DNA of 64,000 nt from Chitinophaga barathri. GTDB lineage: Bacteria > Bacteroidota > Bacteroidia > Chitinophagales > Chitinophagaceae. Both the position numbers and the translations under genes were made by a program. Where the stretch lies: NCBI RefSeq assembly GCF_003807585.1, contig NZ_RMBX01000005.1, positions 186,001 to 250,000 of the forward strand. The letters run 5' to 3'. Below the pieces are notes generated by a model. That model was not told where the DNA came from and did not search any database. It worked only from the letters and a program-made list of their open reading frames with translations. Of the stretch, positions 51,761 to 61,900 are shown in pieces; position 1 is the first letter of the stretch; each line of letters starts with the position of its first letter.

Positions 51761-53527
51761 TTATAGTGGGACAACATTGGATTCGGCGCCTGGTTTTGGT
51801 ATAAATTGGCTGAAGTATTCCCTCAGCTCCGGATGGTACGCATATATATACACACCTTTAATCGCCCGGTGCATAACAATTCGATATATGTTAATTATGT
51901 ATTCCTTTAATTCTTCCGGGTCAGTAACTCCTCTTTTACCTTCAGTATCACAGTAATTGTCCCTGATGATAACCATCTCATTCTTTTCCTTATCGTAAGT
52001 TATTTCTCTTCCAAAAATAATCCCTGCATAGTTCAGATCATAACCCTGTGTGGTATGAATACAACCTATTTCATCGGGGGCATTTTCAGAATTTATCCAG
52101 TCAGCTGTTATCGAATTCCATCTGTACCATTCATTCTCCAGGAAAATATCAAATAACTCCGGATTCTTCTTGGAACGCCATTCCCATGAATATCCCGCAA
52201 CCATTCTCGACAACCCTGTTTCACTATCACGTTGCTGTATTTCTCTCCGCATTTGGGTTACAGAATCGAACAACAGACATTCATATTTCCTGGACCTATA
52301 TTTTTCAGTTCCGGGAGGCAACGCGCAATCAAGCAGCATTGTTGAAAATTTGATGTATCGCTCTCCGCCCAAAACCCGCATTTGTTTTTTCAGGCTTTGC
52401 ACCTCGGTACTTTCAATGGATTTAAGTTCTTTAAAATCGTTGGATCTCACATCGGAAGGTTTTATGGTCTGTTTCTCATCATAAAACATGATCAGTTTAT
52501 CACTCTTCAATTTGACCCAATCCAACTCCGTATGTTTGTCTCTATCGAAGTTCAATACTCTACTGGTATTATTAAAAGCTCCAATATAAGAACCCAGGTT
52601 TCGCCCACGGCGCAACCTGTGGGCTTCATCCACAAGTATTATATCGTAGTGCACTTTTTTTACTTCCGCGGGGCTTATTACCATCGAAGGTCTTAAACCC
52701 TTCACTTTGCGGAAAACTTTCATGACCGTTTCGCGAAAAGAAGTCATCGGTATAACCAATGCCAGTTTCGGATTTTCATATTTGTTTTTAAGTGCGCGGA
52801 CTAATTCAATAAACAAAGGCTCCTCATTACCAAAATAACGGTAATTAAATTCACCCATATCCGTCATCAATAACTTAAAAAGGTGAATAGCCAGTAAGGA
52901 TTTACCAGTCCCTGCACCTCCTTCCGCAATGATTGTTTTTGTATTTGAATTTAACAGAGCCTCCATTATATGGAACAAGCCTCTGTACTGCTCACTGTTG
53001 AGGGACCTAAACGGGGAGTATTTAAATAAATCAGAATTGTCAATATAAGATATCGCTTGAAATGCAATCCGTCCGGGCTCCGGCTCAGATCTTAGTTTTT
53101 CCCAAATGTCATTGAATAGTTGCCAGTATATATCTGATTTCTGGTAATAGTTGTGCTTGGACAAGCCGATATTTGAATTAAGTAATTTCCAGCTTTTTGT
53201 TAATTCTTCTTCGCCAGCTGGGTATTCGTCAGCAGAGATATATTTAATAAGGTTGGATTCAATATCCAGCGTCGCTGATTTATTAAAACTGTCACTGAAT
53301 ATGATATGAATGGTTGACATCTCCTTTTTATCGGCCGTCCTGAGATGGGTCACCATTCTGGTATAAAAATCGGATGTCTCGCCCACATATAAACTTTTTT
53401 TTGCACTATTGCTTAGAATGTAAATGATTGGCCAATTGTCTTTCAGGTAATAGATGCTATCAATTGTGTCCAGCAATTGGTCATCAAAAGCATATCGGTG
53501 TATCGAAAATTTCAGACCCGGGCTCAT
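51761..53527 (-). CDS. GIY-YIG nuclease fused to DUF2075/Schlafen-like SF1 helicase
   Basis: A 588-aa protein. The N-terminus (about 30-115) is GIY-YIG-like: PIIYILSNSAKKSLYVGETS followed by DFYTRMVTHLR, and a later ESNLIKY Glu. The helicase part has Walker A EGGAGTGKSLL near residue 204, Walker B IILVDEAHRL near 300, a motif III-like MFYDEKQTIKPSDV, and late motifs HTTQGYDLNYAGIIFG and IVMHRAIKGVYIYA. This is the DUF2075 family, often linked to phage defence. It overlaps the MazG-like gene by four bases (ATGA), so the two are translated together. Sampled 60-base lines here are about 30-35% G+C against roughly 65% next door, indicating transfer. Confidence 0.87.
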   Translation of the reverse strand: MSPGLKFSIHRYAFDDQLLDTIDSIYYLKDNWPIIYILSNSAKKSLYVGETSDFYTRMVTHLRTADKKEMSTIHIIFSDSFNKSATLDIESNLIKYISADEYPAGEEELTKSWKLLNSNIGLSKHNYYQKSDIYWQLFNDIWEKLRSEPEPGRIAFQAISYIDNSDLFKYSPFRSLNSEQYRGLFHIMEALLNSNTKTIIAEGGAGTGKSLLAIHLFKLLMTDMGEFNYRYFGNEEPLFIELVRALKNKYENPKLALVIPMTSFRETVMKVFRKVKGLRPSMVISPAEVKKVHYDIILVDEAHRLRRGRNLGSYIGAFNNTSRVLNFDRDKHTELDWVKLKSDKLIMFYDEKQTIKPSDVRSNDFKELKSIESTEVQSLKKQMRVLGGERYIKFSTMLLDCALPPGTEKYRSRKYECLLFDSVTQMRREIQQRDSETGLSRMVAGYSWEWRSKKNPELFDIFLENEWYRWNSITADWINSENAPDEIGCIHTTQGYDLNYAGIIFGREITYDKEKNEMVIIRDNYCDTEGKRGVTDPEELKEYIINIYRIVMHRAIKGVYIYAYHPELREYFSQFIPKPGAESNVVPL

Positions 53528-53853
53528 AGGTCGTTATATTTTCGGGCCGTTCCCTTCGCCTTATCAACCGGGTATTTCTCTCCATTCTTTGATATCTTTT
53601 CCAGCATTATTTCCTTAATATCAAAACCATACTTATTGGCCATCAGAAAAGAGTAAGCCAGGACATCCGCCAACTCTTCTTTTACTTTCTCCAATTTTGC
53701 TTCTCCGGCTTCTTTCCAGAGAAATAATTCCAGCAGTTCCCCAGCTTCAACATTAATTGCCAGTGCCAAATCTTTGGGATTGTGAAATTGATCCCAATCA
53801 CGATCATTCCTGAACTTTACCAGCTCATTTATTATTATATCAATATCGGACAT
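53524..53853 (-). CDS. MazG-like nucleotide pyrophosphohydrolase
   Basis: A 109-aa all-alpha NTP pyrophosphohydrolase. The metal-binding pattern is visible: FHNPKDLALAINVEAGELLE with the ExxE pair, then KVKEELADVLAYSFLMANKY with the second ExxD pair, and a C-terminal NGEKYPVDKAKGTARKY. Such enzymes cleave NTPs or modified nucleotides to NMP and PPi. Its stop overlaps the start of the GIY-YIG/helicase gene, and both are AT-rich, so they form one module. A 34-bp palindrome lies about 100 bases upstream. Confidence 0.88.
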   Translation of the reverse strand: MSDIDIIINELVKFRNDRDWDQFHNPKDLALAINVEAGELLELFLWKEAGEAKLEKVKEELADVLAYSFLMANKYGFDIKEIMLEKISKNGEKYPVDKAKGTARKYNDL

Positions 53854-53949
53854 AAGATGGATGTATGAATTATTAAAATGCCTGACCAGCTATTAAATTT
53901 ATAATATTTTTATCATTTCCGGGGGAGAAAGCTCACAGCCAGGCATAGT

Positions 53950-53983
53950 ATTTTGTCTGCTGTACATATACAACAGACAAAAT
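53950..53983. repeat. 34-bp near-perfect palindrome
   Basis: ATTTTGTCTG (53950-53959) is exactly mirrored by CAGACAAAAT (53974-53983). The centre (CTGTACATATACAA) is itself nearly symmetrical, with only a few mismatches over the 34 bases. It sits 97 bases upstream of the MazG-like start in a 250-base AT-rich gap and has no T run beyond the arm on the transcribed strand. An operator or recombination site is more likely than a terminator. Confidence 0.6.
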
Positions 53984-54103
53984 GAAAACATTGATGTAGT
54001 GGAGGCGAAGAGTATTTTCTGTGCTGAATTTATATTAACAAACAAATTTGTATGCACAAAAAAAGAAAATCACGGACAGCTGGTATGTGATTGCCTTGCG
54101 CTA

Positions 54104-56260
54104 TCATCTCCCCCAACTGATCTCCACCCGGATACCATCCGGGCTGTTATCGAATTGCAGGAAACAGGTTTTGGAAGAAACATCCCAGGAAACGGATGCG
54201 GGTGTTATTTTTTCGCCGCCCGGCCCGGTGAGTATCGTCTCGCGTGGCTCCGACGGCAGCAGGATGCGCATCGCATTTACCGTTCTTGCAGGACTTTTAA
54301 CAACAAACCGGTAAGAGCCGGGTTTCCTTTCTTCTTCATAAACCCTTGAGGCAGCGGCCAGCACCTGCGGCACGGCCGGCTGTTTCACCCTTGCCACGTT
54401 CAGCAAAAGCGCCTGCCTTCCCGGCTCTACAGATTTACTGGCCAACACGGGCAGCGTGGGATCAAAAAGATCGATCACAGGACCCTTAACAACAAAAGGT
54501 TCCTTCTCCGCGCTTTCATCCATCACCGCCACCACATCGTACATGCCCCTTGAGACATGAAGACTGTTGCTGACCAGGAGTTTACCTGCTTTCGCATTTT
54601 CTTCATACGCTTTCCGGACCAGCTCCACATAAGCCTTTGCTCCGCCTTCGTTCATTACAAACTCTTTGGGATGCTGCCGTATGACATATACAAACCCTTT
54701 CCCCACACGCGACTCCGGTTGCGCAGGATTGATGCCTAACAGGCGGAACAGGTGCTCAGACGGCGCTTTAAAATGATTGCCTTTCGTATTCCACCACTCC
54801 TGTACGGTCTGGTACGGATCATCGTCCCGGCCGCAATAAATGAGCACACCACCGTTCTTCACCCAGGCGGCCAGGTGCTGGTGCACATCCGGCGACATCG
54901 GCTTCATGTTCGAGTAGCTCATCACCAGTACTTTGATGTCTTTCAGCGTTGCTTTATAGGACAGGTTTTCCATGTGTACGGTCTGCACAGGCACGCCCAG
55001 TTTTACAAGCGGCAGCGTCTGGCCATAGAAATTGGAAAACTGCGGATCTTCAAAACCCTGGTGCGTCGGGAAACGCTGAAACATCATGGAATTTCCCATC
55101 AGCACACCAATCCCGTTCACGCCGGACACCTTGTTTTCAGACACCGGCATACTGTTCAGCGCATTGACCATGATCTGCATCTGGGTAGAATAATATTTCG
55201 GGATCAGGATGCTGGAATCGCTGTTGGGCAATTTGTAGGGTCGCGTGTAGATCCGCTCCGGCCAGGGCATCACCTCATAATCCGCCACTGTCGGGTATAG
55301 CAGCTTGGCGGTGAAAGTAGCTTCGTAATTCCGTTTATAGTCACCCCAGTCGCGGGGCCAGTCTTCTATCGGGTCTGTAAGCAGGAATATCTTCCGGCCG
55401 GTGGGTGCCGTCATGGAAATCATGGAGCCGTATTCCAGGAATGCGTTCTCAAATACCCGTTCTTTCCGGAGGCCGTTGTAAAACGTAGGCTCACGGGAAG
55501 TGCCCGTCCATACCTGCGCAATATAGCCGTCGATGCTGGGAAGCGAAGCCAGGCTGGCCTCCGGGCTCACGATCTGCCAGGAGGAATAATTCACCAGCGA
55601 ATGCGTGGGGATATACACCTTCACATCCATTCCTTTCTGCTTCCCATACGCCTTCGCGTACTCCGATACTTCCTTGATGGCGTTGTAATAAAGATGATAC
55701 TTCAGTTTGCTGGACAGGTAAGTGTTTTCAGGCGAGGTGTGCTGCGGCCTCCAGGGAAAGCCGTAATAACGCTGCCATTCCTGTTTAAAAACCTCCCCGT
55801 ATCCCGCCCGCATCCAAAACTCCGGCTCTTCCAGGTGGATGTAGCTGATGCCCGCATCGATCACTTTTTTCACAACGCCTTCCTTCATGTAGGCGATAAA
55901 GGTACTTTCCGGCACCACGTATGGCACGTTCCGGCCATGCCAGATGGTATCGCCGTCCCGCTCTACCTGGCCGATGCCGAAATGGTTCTTTCCATCCCAT
56001 TTTCCGGTAAAGTAGTCCTCGTACGATCCCCACGCGATGCCGGTCATAAAGTGGGTCTGGTAGCCGCGGTCCCTCCACGATTGCACGCGCTGTCCGAACG
56101 TCATGCCGCGGCGGTCACCCGCTCCGTAAACAATAGCGATATCCGAACGGACATCAATTTCAGGGGTCCACGCACTGCTGGTCTGAAAGGCCGTCTTTTG
56201 CTGCGCCGTTGCGGCGCAGGTAAGGCTCAGGATGCAAACAATAGCTATAATCCTTTTCAT
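54104..56260 (-). CDS. Secreted putative glycoside hydrolase (TIM barrel plus GATase-like domain), unassigned
   Basis: A 718-aa exported protein; the signal peptide ends ATAQQ. The N-terminal 350 residues look like a TIM-barrel hydrolase: DRRGMTFGQRVQSWRDRGYQ, FMTGIAWGSYEDYFTG, then ISYIHLEEPEFWMRAGYGEV (acidic pair suitable for catalysis) and GYIAQVWTGTSREPTFYNGL. Residues about 380-510 resemble the GATase-like domain of GH42-type enzymes (LKDIKVLVMSYSNMKPMSPD, LAAWVKNGGVLIYCGRDDDP). A beta-rich C-terminus follows. It is the last gene of the second PUL, overlapping the DUF3823 stop by one base (TGATG). I cannot name a CAZy family. Confidence 0.7.
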   Translation of the reverse strand: MKRIIAIVCILSLTCAATAQQKTAFQTSSAWTPEIDVRSDIAIVYGAGDRRGMTFGQRVQSWRDRGYQTHFMTGIAWGSYEDYFTGKWDGKNHFGIGQVERDGDTIWHGRNVPYVVPESTFIAYMKEGVVKKVIDAGISYIHLEEPEFWMRAGYGEVFKQEWQRYYGFPWRPQHTSPENTYLSSKLKYHLYYNAIKEVSEYAKAYGKQKGMDVKVYIPTHSLVNYSSWQIVSPEASLASLPSIDGYIAQVWTGTSREPTFYNGLRKERVFENAFLEYGSMISMTAPTGRKIFLLTDPIEDWPRDWGDYKRNYEATFTAKLLYPTVADYEVMPWPERIYTRPYKLPNSDSSILIPKYYSTQMQIMVNALNSMPVSENKVSGVNGIGVLMGNSMMFQRFPTHQGFEDPQFSNFYGQTLPLVKLGVPVQTVHMENLSYKATLKDIKVLVMSYSNMKPMSPDVHQHLAAWVKNGGVLIYCGRDDDPYQTVQEWWNTKGNHFKAPSEHLFRLLGINPAQPESRVGKGFVYVIRQHPKEFVMNEGGAKAYVELVRKAYEENAKAGKLLVSNSLHVSRGMYDVVAVMDESAEKEPFVVKGPVIDLFDPTLPVLASKSVEPGRQALLLNVARVKQPAVPQVLAAASRVYEEERKPGSYRFVVKSPARTVNAMRILLPSEPRETILTGPGGEKITPASVSWDVSSKTCFLQFDNSPDGIRVEISWGR

Positions 56261-57021
56261 CAGGGTATATTGATGGTTTTGATGGTGGTGTAGTTATAAT
56301 ATTTCAGGCCATAGTCCACCCGTGCACCCACCCGCAGGTAAAAGGCACGGGAACCGGGTATCCTGTCTTTTGTGGTGAGGGTAACGGTCTGTCCCAGCTG
56401 ATCGTTCCCCGTGGTGCCATCGTAGTTCACCTGCGTGGAGTATTTGTTGTCATAATTGTTATTGCCAACGTAGGAAACAGGATTCACAAAAAGAAATACG
56501 TCCGTCACATTCGCATGGAACGCGGTATTGGCGGTGCCGCGGATAAACCGCGCCTGTACCGTAATAGTAGCATCGGTGCTGTTATACACCGGTTCTCCCA
56601 CCCATTCCACTTTCAGGAAAGGCTCTACTTCAAAATCCACATTGGTGTTCCCCGAAATATCCATGGTCTTGCGGTTGTCCACCGTTACCTGGCCGGAACC
56701 ATCATATTGCACGAGCGGCACAAAGGGGCCTTCCACGGAAACGCGGTAATTCCCTTTGAAGATCTTCGTATTACGGAAAGTCCCGTCCTGCATGGTGAAG
56801 AAATAATACGGCGTAGGCGTGCTGCTCCAGCTCAGCTCTTCCAGCACGAGGCGGATGCCCCTGTCCCCCGCTTCTGATTGCAGGTTGCTTTTTGTGCCTG
56901 CGTCTTTCACGTTACCGGCGAGCGTTTCAGACGGTTCTGGATAATCGTCGAATTCTTTGTTGCAGGCGCTGGCCAGCAGTATCAGTATAAATAAGCCTAA
57001 ATAGCAGATCAACTTTTTCAT
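56260..57021 (-). CDS. DUF3823 lipoprotein of a polysaccharide utilisation locus
   Basis: A 253-aa surface lipoprotein; the signal peptide ends LASACNK. The mature protein begins with a tethering region (DYPEPSETLAGNVKDAGTKS) and beta-sandwich motifs (IRLVLEELSWSSTPTPYYFF, MQDGTFRNTKIFKGNYRVSV, VDFEVEPFLKVEW) that match DUF3823, a family regularly encoded after SusD. It probably helps capture glycans at the cell surface. It lies 19 bases after the SusD gene. Confidence 0.85.
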   Translation of the reverse strand: MKKLICYLGLFILILLASACNKEFDDYPEPSETLAGNVKDAGTKSNLQSEAGDRGIRLVLEELSWSSTPTPYYFFTMQDGTFRNTKIFKGNYRVSVEGPFVPLVQYDGSGQVTVDNRKTMDISGNTNVDFEVEPFLKVEWVGEPVYNSTDATITVQARFIRGTANTAFHANVTDVFLFVNPVSYVGNNNYDNKYSTQVNYDGTTGNDQLGQTVTLTTKDRIPGSRAFYLRVGARVDYGLKYYNYTTIKTINIP

Positions 57022-57040
57022 GACATTGGTTTTTACAACA

Positions 57041-58951
57041 TTAATAGCCTGGGTTCTGGATCAGGTTCTGGCTTTTGGATATTTCAGAACCGGGAATTTC
57101 CTGGTAATACCAGCGCGTATCGAACGTATAACGGGAGTTCCTTTCGTCCGGCCTGGCGTCAAAGAAATATTTACCGGCCTGGGCCGCATAGAATGGCATC
57201 AGTGTTCGGTAAATAGTGCCGTTCTGTTCCCTGTCAAGGATGCGCCATCTTTTGAGGTCCCACCATATTTTGTTTTCAAACCCCAGCTCTTTCCTTCTTT
57301 CATTGCGGACGATATTAATATTATTAAGCGCGGCCACGGATGCCAGCAGATCGGCGCCTGCTCTTTCGCGTATCCGGTTGATAAGGGTGAAAGCTTCCTG
57401 CTGGTAACCCGCCCCGGTTTGCCCTGCCGCATACAGTTCATAAGCGGCTTCTGCGCGGTTCAGCAACACTTCGGCATACCGCATTTCAATCCAGGTCTGA
57501 TCCGAACGGTTCTCCAGCACTTCGGAAGTAGGCCTTTCGGGATCGAGGTATTTCCGTACCGAAAAGCCGGATACGGAACAGGTGCCATCCGCGGTAAAGA
57601 CGCCGCTCAGTCCGGCGGGGTTTTTCTTCGACCCGTCAGGGAGCGTGTAAGGCGTTTGTTGTGCATTGGCTGAAGACACGATATTGGCGGAAGGATAAGG
57701 CGAGGTGGAACCTTCAGGCAATAAACGGCTGATACCGCCCGTTACACTGCCGGTATAAATACCACGGTATATTTCAATGCTCTGGTTTTTGAACATATCT
57801 CCCGGAACGATCACCGTAGCGCGCAACCGTGGCTCCGCGTTTGCGAAAAGGTCCAGCGTGTTGTCGTAAAGGATGTATTTACCGCCGGCATCCAGTGTCT
57901 GAAGCGTGCCATCGGGTTTCTTCGGGATACCGTCGAACAGCTCCACGAAATTCAGCGTGGGATTCACTTCCGCGGAATACCCATTCCCTCCCATCAGCTG
58001 GCGCGGAACGTTGTAGGCATCATAACCATGAACGGTTTCGGGGTATTGATAATCTTTCACCAATATATTCTCCGGGCTGGTTTCATCAAAAAACAGGTCG
58101 ATGTAATTCTGCATCTGCGCCTGTTTATCGCTTGCCGCCCAGCTTTTCAGGTAGAGGCTGTAATGACCGTCCAGCAGACCGGCCGCATCGTAGGCTGCTT
58201 TAAAATAATCATTTGCCCTGGTAGCCGGGATGCCGCAAAGCCGGTTCTGACTACCGTCGAACAGTTGTACCTGGTTGTATTTCGCGATAGAGCCCGCATA
58301 CAACATGGCGCGTGATTTAAATGCGGCGGCAGTGTATTTGTTTGCCCGCCCTATCTCGCTGGAAGGTTTCATGTTTTCGTATGCGAAATCAAGATCATCG
58401 GCGATAAAGTCGTACACTGCTTCTTCGGAGGCTCTCGGGATCTTCAGTTCGTCGATACTCTGGTCCGGGTAATTCAGCACTTTATCCACGATCGGCACAC
58501 CGCCGTATCTTTTCGCGAGCGCCATGTAGGTCATTGCGCGGATGAAGCGGGCTTCTCCCAGCCAATGATTCACATCCGCCTCCGGGAAACTTCCGGCATA
58601 GGAAGGCATCGTTTGCAGGAAATAATTCGCCTCGCGGATCAGCGGGTAGGCACGCTCCCAGAAGTTGAACTGCTCCGCGGTAGCGCCGTTCAGATCGCGG
58701 CTCAGCGCCTCGCCGGTGTTCGCGGGGGTAGGATTGATGATCCAGAAGTGATTGGTGCCCCTGGTGGGTGAATAACGGAAATCTTCCATCGGCAACTCGC
58801 TGTAGCAGCGGGCCATATAGATCCTTATGCCGCCTTCCGTGGTAAATACGTCTTTGTCCTGGATCACGTTCATCGGCGGAATGTCCAGGTCGGTGCAGGA
58901 AACCTGGCCGATAATGCAGACAATGACTAACAGGAATATCTTGCGTTTCAT
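57041..58951 (-). CDS. SusD/RagB family outer-membrane lipoprotein
   Basis: A 636-aa protein, longer than average for SusD. The signal peptide ends GQVSC (lipobox). SusD motifs: LDIPPMNVIQDKDVFTTEGG, REANYFLQTMPSYAG, HWLGEARFIRAMTYMALAKR then YGGVPIVDKVLNYP, and C-terminal IEMRYAEVLLNRAEAAYELY and ERRKELGFENKIWWDLKRWR. It binds the glycan for the SusC barrel encoded 4 bases upstream. Confidence 0.95.
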   Translation of the reverse strand: MKRKIFLLVIVCIIGQVSCTDLDIPPMNVIQDKDVFTTEGGIRIYMARCYSELPMEDFRYSPTRGTNHFWIINPTPANTGEALSRDLNGATAEQFNFWERAYPLIREANYFLQTMPSYAGSFPEADVNHWLGEARFIRAMTYMALAKRYGGVPIVDKVLNYPDQSIDELKIPRASEEAVYDFIADDLDFAYENMKPSSEIGRANKYTAAAFKSRAMLYAGSIAKYNQVQLFDGSQNRLCGIPATRANDYFKAAYDAAGLLDGHYSLYLKSWAASDKQAQMQNYIDLFFDETSPENILVKDYQYPETVHGYDAYNVPRQLMGGNGYSAEVNPTLNFVELFDGIPKKPDGTLQTLDAGGKYILYDNTLDLFANAEPRLRATVIVPGDMFKNQSIEIYRGIYTGSVTGGISRLLPEGSTSPYPSANIVSSANAQQTPYTLPDGSKKNPAGLSGVFTADGTCSVSGFSVRKYLDPERPTSEVLENRSDQTWIEMRYAEVLLNRAEAAYELYAAGQTGAGYQQEAFTLINRIRERAGADLLASVAALNNINIVRNERRKELGFENKIWWDLKRWRILDREQNGTIYRTLMPFYAAQAGKYFFDARPDERNSRYTFDTRWYYQEIPGSEISKSQNLIQNPGY

Positions 58952-58955
58952 AACA

Positions 58956-61900
58956 TTAAAATTTAACGTTCAGGCCTACGGAAAAAGTCCGGTTGAGCGG
59001 ATACAAATAGCTGTACAGGGTGGCCGGATGTTCCGGGTCCACGTATTTGATATCCGTGATCGTGATCAGGTTGTAGCCGTTTATAAAAGCTCTCACGCCA
59101 TGCAGCCCGATCCTTTGCGCCAGTTTTTCAGGAAGCGAATACCCTATCTCGGCGCTTTTCAGGCGCACATACGAGGCATCTTGCACGTTGAAGCCGGAGT
59201 TCTCATCCGGTACGGTGCCGGTATAGCCGTACTTCCCGGGTATCCAGCGGATATTCGGATCGTAAGGATCAGCCTTCGGATCTTCCGGGTGCCACCTGTC
59301 CAGGAACAGGGCCAGGCCGCTGCCGCCGCCCCAGAGGGATTCGCGCAGCTGCTCGTTGTATCCTATGTTCACCAGGCTGGCGCCCTGTATAAGCAGGTTC
59401 AGGTCTATCCCCCTCCAGGAGCCGCCCAGCGTAAGACCGTAGTTGACCATCGGGATGCCGTTGTACGCAATGGGATGCACATCCAGGTCGCTGATCATGC
59501 CGTCGCCATTCCAGTCTTCGTAGGAATAATCGCCGGGAAGGGTGCCTCTTCCCACGAAGGTTTTGCTGCTGAGAATGTCATCCCAGGAACCGAAACGGCC
59601 GCCCGCACCAAGACCCCAGCGGGCATTGTTAAAACGGTTGTTGGAATTCTGCCGCCAGTTTTCATAAGAGTTGCCTGCGGCTGAACGTTCCACATAACGG
59701 TTGCGAGTGCGGGTATAAGAGTAAATCGCTTTGGCGTAGTATACGAATTCCCCGATCTTGTTCCCGTGGTTCACTTCCACTTCTATCCCCTGTGAGCGGT
59801 TGCTGTTGAGGTTTTCCTGCGGCAGGGCGGCCCCCACCACACCCGGCAGGCTTTGCGCGCGCGTGGTGAGCAGGCCGGTGCCATTGCGGCGGAATACATC
59901 CACCGTTACACCGAGCAATCCCCGCCATGCATCGATGTCTATACCGATGTTCGCCGTTTTGGCCACGAACCAGGTGATATACGGATTGGGAATGCCTTTG
60001 CTTTCCAGTGAGTTGATAAACTCCCGGTCGAAGATATGCCCGGGTGGCAACTCGTTGTTGTTGCCGGCGGCAGGATACAGATAACCGGTGATGAACTGGT
60101 AGGCGATAGCGCCATCGTCCCCCAGCTCTCCGTAGGAAGCGCGGATCTTCAGGTTGTTGATCATGCGCAGCGCCGGGGAATTTTTCCAGAAGCCCTCCTC
60201 CGAAATCCTCCAGCCCACAGACGCACCAGGGAAAAAACCGAAACGTTTATCTTCCGGGAACTTAGAGGATCCATCACGGCGGAAGCTGGCTTCCAGCAGG
60301 TATTTCGACTTGTATGCATAATTCAGCCTGCCCACCAGTGCGCGGTTTGCATTGCGGTACAGGTCATTCAGGGAGGAAGACATATTGCCTTGCTGGTTTG
60401 TGCTGTTACCGGCCATCAGCTGGTCTACCGCGAGGGAAAGCTCTCGCTGGGCGTAGAAGTTATCGCCGGAGCGCACGTAGTTTTCATACAATAGCAGCGC
60501 GCTTACATCATGCACGGAATTAAACTTATGGTCGTAAGTAGCGGACAGCTGGAAGAGCGTGTTCGGCCTTTCGAAATATTCCCGCCGCAGGTTGGACGGC
60601 GATTGCTGCGCCCTGGCGGTGTATACGTCTGAGGCCCCGTCGTAGGTATATTGATTGTATTGTTGTTGGTAAAGTTTATTCGTATAGCTGTTGTAATCAT
60701 AACTATACATTCCTTTAAACTTCAGCCCGTTGAGGAACGGCGCCTGGTAGGTGGCCGATACTGAAGACTGGAACCAGCGGTTCATAAATACTTTATATCC
60801 TGAAATATTCTTGTCGGACATCGCTACCGGATTCGTTCCATCCACGGGCGTATGCGCGAGATATTCGGGGTTATTGTTCGCATACACCGGTTCCAGCGGA
60901 TTCTGCCGCCAGAATGAGCGGATGATCCACCAGGAGTCCTGGTAGGGTTGGTTTTTCTGATCAAGAATACCGGTGACATTCAGCTCCACGGAAAGATCTT
61001 TGGTCACTTTGCCGGTGATGTTGGAGCGTACATTGTAACGTTTGTAATTCAGATCTCCCGTCCTGAGGAAACCCTGCTGCTCCATGTATCCGAGGCTCAC
61101 GTAATAACTGATGTCTTCACTGCCGCCGGAAGCGTTGAGGTTGTGCTGCATTTGCGGCACCACGTTTTTGATCACGGGCGAATACCAGTCGGTGCTTTGT
61201 TTGGAGCCATTACGGTAAGCCTCAAAATCTGCGTCGGTGTATGCCAGGCGACCGCCGTTCACGTTATGCATCAGTTTTTCGTTCACGAGGGTCATGTAGC
61301 CGATGGCGTCCAGGGAGCGCGGCAGGCCGGAGGGCGTCTGCCAGGTATAGGTTCCGTTGTAGGTAAGCTGACGGCCTGTTTTTCCGCGCTTGGTGGTCAC
61401 CAGCACCACGCCGTTCGCCGCACGCACGCCGTACACAGCCGCGGAGGCGTCTTTCAGCACGGAAATATTTTCAATATCGTTCGGATCGAGGCGGGCGATA
61501 TTGTCACGCGGAATACCGTCTATGATCATGAGCGGCGCACCCAGCCCGCGGATATCGAAGTTGTTGTCAAAAGACCCGGGCTCGCTGCTGTTCTGCACGA
61601 TGCGGAGGCCGGGCACTTTACCCGTCAGCATATTCAGCACGCTTTCATTTTTTGTGGTGTTGATCTCCGCACTGTTCACCGATGCCACGGAACCCGTAAG
61701 GGTCGCTTTTTTCTGTACACCATACCCCACCACCACGAGGGTGGTCAACGCTTTGTTTTCCACCGCCAGCTTCGCATCCACGGTGCTTCTTTTCTGGATA
61801 GGCACTTCCTGGCTGATATAGCCGATGAAAGAGAACACCAACGTTTCATCGCCAACGGGTACGGACAATACATAACTACCGTCGTCGCGCGTGGCAGTGC

